A stretch of 64,000 bases of DNA. Origin: Auanema rhodensis (Eukaryota; Nematoda; Chromadorea; Rhabditida; Rhabditidae). Both the position numbers and the translations under genes were made by a program. Shown here piece after piece: positions 58,568-64,000 of the stretch (position 1 is its first letter; each line of letters opens with the position of its first letter). The stretch is from the NCBI GenBank assembly GCA_964057225.1, contig OZ059898.1, positions 8,184,001 through 8,248,000 of the forward strand, read 5' to 3'. The notes beneath the pieces are model-generated. The model searched no databases. It was given only the letters and a program-made list of their open reading frames with translations, and was not told where the DNA came from.

Positions 58568-61500
58568 ATGATAACATCTGCTTATTTACTTCATAACTTT
58601 CTAATTTTTTATTTTTTGATTCAATGCTCACATGCTCATGAACTAGGAGGTAAGAAACAACTCTATATTCTTCACTGCATCTTTCGCAGTTTTTTTTCGT
58701 TTCCGTTATTTTGATAAGAATACAGTATTCACATCATCACTTGGCTTTTGCTCTTGCAACACTTAAAAACAAAAAGTTGAAGAAGCTCATCACCTCATTC
58801 ATCTTATGTTGAATTTTTGCACTTCACGGTCTTTCGAATCTATTTTTTTCCCGATTTTAAAGAAGAGTTCATTCAAAAAATATGTAAAAAAAAGAATTAT
58901 TTGAATGGTTTGTTTTCTTTTGAACTTTGAAGTATTGCTTTTTCATAATTTTGTTGAATAAGGACACTTATCGGTTAAATCGACATTTGATCTGCTTGAA
59001 TTGTTCAACAAACACCTTTATATTTTTTTTCAAGAATCAAAAAAGATGGAAAGAAAGATTGAATTTAAAGTGTATATCAAAAATTTTATAATTTAAGGTA
59101 TTTTATGTCGTCAACCAAAAAATGAAGGTTATGAATGTGGAGTATCTTCGCCATATTCAGCATATCATTTTGACGCTGATATTGGTGAGAATTATCATAT
59201 ATAACATACTGATAGATTCTTCATGTTAAGGCGAATGTATTGAATTCATGTTCAAAGCTTGTGGTGGCAATCAAAATCGTTTTCCAACTAAAGAAGATTG
59301 TATGAATGGTTGTCGAAGTTTAAGTAATATTCTTGAGCTAAAATATAAGAAAACATATAATTACATTCAGCTCTGTGTGGCAAAGGAATGCCACTAATGG
59401 ATTTTGCTGGGAATATCAAACGATGTGAAGGAGATAGAATACCATGTCCAGGTTCACATTACTGTGTTGGACATGGAATGCATAGTGTTTGTTGTCAAAA
59501 AGCGGGTAAGCATGAAAAACAAATGTTTTGATTATGAATTATTAATAAACTATATACTTTGCAGATCGTATTTGTCAATCCTCTGTAAGTGCAGGCTCTC
59601 CTTGTGGAGCACCTCCTGTAACCAGGTGATTAACTAATTTTCCACTGAATAATCTATCGAATTTATTCATATGCCTAATCTCAGATATAATAAAGTATTC
59701 TTTCAGATATTATTTCGATGCAGCTTCCAAAACGTGTCGCTCATTTGCTTTCACAGGTTGTGGAGGAAATGAAAATAATTTCAAAACTAAAGGAGATTGC
59801 TTGAAGTTCTGCAGCAGCGAAGGTTATCACATAGTAGCTAGTGTTTGAAAATTGTTTATCTTTAAGTCATTTGTCCTCGTGGTGATCCACATCCTGATCG
59901 CTATTCAATCAATCAAATAGCTTCATGTATGGAAGATAAACATTGTCCCAGAAACTATACTTGTACAGCTCGAGCAGGAAAGAAAGGAGCCTGTTGTCCA
60001 AGCAAAGGTAAAAATTATTAGTTTTTAATTTTTTTCACATATTTTTTAGAATTTGTTTGTGGCACGCCATTAGAAACTAAGCATTCATGCCGTCGTCAAG
60101 GAAATAATGATTTGGAGCCCACATGGACATTTGATTATAGGAAAGGAGCTTGTACGAAAGTAATTAAACCAATTAAGATTTTTTTTAATTTTAACAATGT
60201 TTCTCATATCTCCTTTTGTGTTAAAGTTCAAACATTTTGATTTTAATAACTTCTTACTTTAGGCTCATCAAGGTGTATGTGAAGATCAATGGAATTCTTT
60301 TGCTAATCAAGAACAATGTCTTGATTATTGTGTCGGTAAGATAAATCGAATTGAAGTTTTCATTTTAATTGTATATTTGCTACCAGGAACTTGTCCAAAT
60401 GATTACGAAACTCACATTAATCCTTTAACAAATCAACCACAGTTATGTGATCATGAGAAAAACCTGGGTTGTCCATTAGGTTATGAGTGCATAAAAAGGT
60501 TCGTAGCATTGAAAATACCAATATAAATTAAATTCTCAAGCTCTCCATTCGCTTCAATTTGTTGCAAAACGGAGCCACTCTGCCCAGCAGCGGAATCATT
60601 AATACTGATCAAGGTTGATAACATAAAATTATAAACAACTTTCTAAAATTAAAGGATAATCGAGCTGTTCGTTGTAATTTGAGTAAAACAGATACCTGTC
60701 CCGAACAATATACGTGCCAACAAGCAAAAAATATGGTAAAACTAACTTCTTTTTGTGATAATATCCTATTTACTATTTCTCATAGGAGTCGATATGCTGT
60801 ACTAAACCATTGTCATGTCCTTCCGGTATGCAATCATTAAGGGAAGACGGTAAAATTATACAATATTCGATCTTTAGTTTTTTTTGTTGCTTTTGCGATA
60901 TTTAATATTACTGAAGAGCAATTTAGGTGGTCGTCCAAGAGTGTGTTCAATAGGAGTTGAAGGCGGATGCCCGTCAGATCACATGTGCGTACCAGGTGAA
61001 GGTAGGATAGTAACTCTTTTCACATTTTAATATTTAAGTTAAGTTACAATTGTTAAAAACTAATTTAGGATCGTCATTAGGAGGTGCTCGGCATTTATGC
61101 TGCAAACCGGAACGTAAATGCTTAGTGCCATTCGTAAATTTGGAATCGAAAAGGCCAAAACGATGCTTCCCGGGTATGTAGCTTCTTTTAATACAAACGA
61201 AAGTATCCTTATATAGGAGATGGTACATGTCCACAATCAACGGCTTGCTTGCCTGCGCTAGAAGATAATTCTGCGATCACTAACGCTATTGATGTGATGT
61301 TTTTCTGTTGTCATACAATAGATGTGTTCACTTGTAGTGATGGATCTCAACCTATAATTGATCAGAACTCTCGACGACCAATGACGTTTGTTTAACGTTT
61401 TAATAGTTCACGAACTAAAATATTCTAGATGTGCTCCTTCGAACCCAATGTCTTGCCCTGAAGAAATGACATGTTCACTACTAATGGATGGAACACATTC

Positions 61501-62059
61501 ATGCTGCCCTCATGTTTTAACAACTCAAATTTGTACAGAGGCCCTAGCAGATAATAACGGTCCAATACGATGTCAGGTCAGTTTTCAAGAAGCTTACTCG
61601 CTAAATTTACATTTGAAGAGCTTGGAAGACAACACTTGCCCAGAAGGAAAATGTCGGAAAGCATTAGATGGATTCTATTACTGTTGCAAATCTACTACAG
61701 AAACACCTTATGTCCCACCTGCGGCGACCCAATCTTTAATACAACATTATCCCCATCAGAAAATGAGTCCGCCTCCCAGTTATGAACAAAACAATTGGAA
61801 TATCGTATATGTCCCCGATCAAGCACAGTTGAATCTGTTCAGCCCTCCTCGTTTATTTCAAAAGACTTCTATTAGAAGAAAGCCAATGAAGCCAGTTCAA
61901 TTTAGTACAGAGAGTACTTCAGTTCCTCCCAAAACTACAACATTCCAATCAGCTGTTATGCGGCATCTACAAAACATTCGACAGCAACAGCGGGCGCTAG
62001 GACGTCATCGAAGTCCACCAGATTACCTCAGAGGTTTGAAAAAAAAGGAAAGTATGTAG
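58568..62059 (+). CDS. Secreted multi-domain Kunitz (BPTI) / lustrin-type Cys-rich protein
   Basis: Likely an extracellular matrix, cuticle or secreted inhibitor-type protein. Exons: 58568-58649, 59098-59184, 59231-59323, 59371-59505, 59565-59625, 59707-59822, 59867-60007, 60050-60159, 60263-60335, 60387-60498, 60541-60613, 60655-60735, 60786-60849, 60927-61011, 61079-61173, 61217-61385, 61429-62059. Total 2,208 nt, 735 aa. A signal peptide (hydrophobic core LLHNFLIFYFLIQCSHA) leads into Kunitz 1 (exons 2-3), a Cys-rich unit ending CCQK, Kunitz 2 (exons 5-6, with the CGGNENNF core), another Cys-rich unit, then a divergent Kunitz 3 (exons 8-9). At least six more lustrin-like units ending in CC pairs follow, and a ~150-residue Pro/Gln/Arg-rich tail. 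Kunitz 1 and 2 carry Gly, not Lys/Arg, directly after Cys2. Domain boundaries coincide with exons, suggesting growth by exon duplication. AATAAA lies 26 nt after the stop. Confidence 0.92.
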
Positions 62060-62084
62060 AAATTTGATTGTATATATATAAATG

Positions 62085-62090
62085 AATAAA
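62085..62090 (+). terminator. Polyadenylation signal AATAAA of the Kunitz gene
   Basis: Consensus hexamer starting 26 nt after the stop codon. Only 126 bp separates this gene's stop from that of the convergent C2H2-like gene, so the two 3' UTRs probably abut or overlap. Confidence 0.7.
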
Positions 62091-62185
62091 AACAATTTGA
62101 TTAACAACGTTGCACGTGTACAAACAACTAAGAAAAACGGGAGGAATAAGAGAGTTAACGGCGCATCTGGAAATAACTTTTTTGT

Positions 62186-64000
62186 TTAATATATTAAGAT
62201 AACACATACAAAAGGTGATGGTAATGTATAGCTTGGCCTACTTTCTAGTAATGTCATTGGTGCGTTTATCTGAAACGATGAAATGAGAAAATATAATTTA
62301 TAAATAATGGTATCATCCTCACCCTAGTAGCATCTTCATTTTCACTTGTACAGTCACGATTTCTTCTCTAAACCATTTCATATTTATATAAGTTTCATGA
62401 ATTTTAAATTAATACCTGCTCGTCAAATCTTTTCAGTTTCTTTGATTCTGGCGGAGTTGCAAGCAAAGGTTTTCTTTTAGACACTTCGACACAAACACGG
62501 GATGGAGACATAGCTTCTTCTTTTGCTACTTTGCTACTTCCGGAATCAGAAATGTCCTGAAGCAACAAAATAACACTGAAACATTCTATAAAACTTACCA
62601 TGTTAATTTCATCTTTGATACTGGAACTCAGCGATCCAGTAGTAGACCTGGCTTCAACTTGATATGACGACGTATCCATCTTAAAGAAAAATTTTAGCGT
62701 TAAAAAGGAAGAGTGAAACTACTTCCTGTTTCAGTGAGTTGAGGGAACATTGCGAATCTAAGCGAGATCTTGCCGATTTCTCCTTCAAGAAAATGAAATA
62801 ATAACAAAATCAAGGAAGAACTCACAGGAGATTTATGCTTCTTCTTTTTTTTCTCGCTATTAAAGGAAGAAGCTTCCTTACTCGTTTTACTTCTATGTTC
62901 TGTCTCGGACGACTCGCTTACAGAATTATTGAATACCCGTCTTTCCTTGGAATAGCTGCTCTTGCTATTGTTGCTAGCAACTTCCTCGATTGAGGTTTCA
63001 GTTTCTGTATTCACATGAGTACGCTTCTAAAACCACGTAAACATATTAAAATATCATTTTTTTGAAAATTACTACCCCTTGAGACTTTGTTTTCTTTGGA
63101 GTAGAATTACCCTAATTAAATTGTGATTTGTAAAATTTAAATAAAATGAAAAAACAAACCATTGGAGAATCATCTTCCGAGGAAGATGAAGAAGATCGGG
63201 GTCGAAGAGGAGGTGGCGGATTTGACTAAATACTAGCTTAAGAAAAGGAAAATATGCAAACTTTACCTGATATCTACGATCAACAGTGTCTCTCACAATT
63301 GTTCCCATATAATTTATTTTTTCCTTTTCCGTCTACAATACAAAAAATAAGAAAAAGTATTTTAATTTTGAAAACTTTAGAGAAAGCAGGTATTGGGCAA
63401 GGGAATGCTTTCTTTATTACTTTCTCTAGCTTAGAGTTATGAGATCTTTTCTCGTACTCAAACTTATACCTGGAAATATTTTGAAAAAATTAGAAAATTG
63501 TAACATTTAACTAACTTGATAACCGCGTTTTTAATTCCTTTAACGCCATCACGCAGATCATGAACATCCTTCAAAGTAAATGTAATTTTCATAACTTTTA
63601 GATATAAACCTTTAAGTGAGCGTTTGCTCTAAACGCATCTTTGAATAACTCAACGCAATTTGACATAGGGCACGCAATAACATCATTGAAATGAGAACTT
63701 AGCACATGATACCGCCTTAAAAAAAATAACCAAAAAAAATTGAATAGTTGGCAGTGATGAACCTGCTACTAGACGATTTATACATTTTCCCACAATTGGG
63801 AATTTGACATTGGAAATCACTGTAAGGCCACATTGGGAAACACTCTTTCATCTGTAACAATCGTAAAGTAAATACTATCATTAGAAAATAGCACCTTATG
63901 CTCAAGAAGATCTATATAATCATCTTCTTCATGATCAATAGGCATATGATAAAGAGAAACATGGTTTTTTCGAACTTCTAAAGTAACACTTAAAATTAAG
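62186..64000 (-). CDS. C2H2-like zinc-finger nuclear protein, N-terminal part beyond the window
   Basis: Family not recognised. In order the exons are (64000)-63895, 63851-63763, 63715-63610, 63568-63516, 63469-63421, 63332-63267, 63225-63160, 63111-63076, 63026-62826, 62782-62723, 62679-62599, 62556-62416, 62367-62323, 62269-62186. Phases agree through the chain. Two CX4C pairs are followed by HX4H pairs: CQIPNC with HVLSSH downstream, and CPMSNC with HLKDVH. This suggests two non-classical C2H2 fingers, split by introns. After a charged segment comes a long disordered region rich in Ser, Glu and Lys with a Lys run (SEKKKKKHKSP), an SSSSSEDDSP cluster and SPxR/TPP-type sites. This composition suggests a nuclear, phosphorylated regulator; DNA or RNA binding is inference. 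The last exon and stop rest on splice phase alone. Confidence 0.75.

Noticed and set aside
1-64000. CRISPR arrays, prokaryotic operons, tRNA or rRNA genes
   Set aside because: No spaced direct-repeat array was seen, no Shine-Dalgarno-type gene starts, and no cloverleaf with a T-loop consensus found by eye. Weak tRNAs could be missed without a scan.

Overview
The window is nuclear DNA from a nematode, most likely a chromadorean (rhabditid-type) species. The evidence is very AT-rich DNA, intron-rich genes with mostly 42-60 nt introns (donor GTAAGT-like, acceptor TTTCAG/TTTAG), and a splice-acceptor-like motif 0-20 nt before the ATG of most genes, as expected for spliced-leader trans-splicing. 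Family content also fits (MDT-15, BCL-7, an INF2/EXC-6-type formin, a PCP-like S28 peptidase, a Kunitz/Cys-rich secreted protein). I could not identify the species. All gene models were assembled by hand by joining exons across splice sites and checking that reading phase closes; exon coordinates are in each entry.

Layout. 1-11,670: T-rich, gene-poor DNA with simple repeats, probably the 5' region or long 5' introns of the next gene. 11,671-17,239 (+): mevalonate kinase. 18,911-19,451 (+): small single-pass membrane protein. 20,614-28,858 (-): INF2/EXC-6-like formin (DID-FH1-FH2-Ser/Thr-rich tail), 5' end unresolved. 28,859-34,259: A-rich, gene-poor. 34,260-34,827 (-): BCL7-family SWI/SNF subunit, divergent from 35,148-38,396 (+), a Ser/Lys-rich nuclear-type protein. 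41,000-43,633 (+): MPP10, a U3 snoRNP/SSU processome factor, reading in phase with the preceding gene. 43,955-46,538 (+): Mediator subunit MDT-15/MED15, with no KIX domain visible. 48,280-51,086 (-): S28 Pro-X carboxypeptidase. 52,742-53,634: a decayed Merlin-type DNA transposon with inverted ends and a perfect 8-bp target duplication. 53,896-56,425 (-): SLC22-type transporter. 58,568-62,059 (+): secreted three-Kunitz/Cys-rich protein. 62,186-64,000 (-): C2H2-like nuclear protein running off the right edge.

The genes are a mixture of housekeeping functions (isoprenoid synthesis, ribosome biogenesis, chromatin remodelling, transcription, cytoskeleton, secretion and transport), not one pathway. 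The items most worth a second look are the intact outline of the Merlin element, three introns that appear to use GC instead of GT donors, the in-phase junction between the Ser/Lys-rich gene and MPP10, the apparent absence of a KIX domain from MDT-15, and SxIP-like motifs in both the formin tail and the N-terminus of the Ser/Lys-rich protein.
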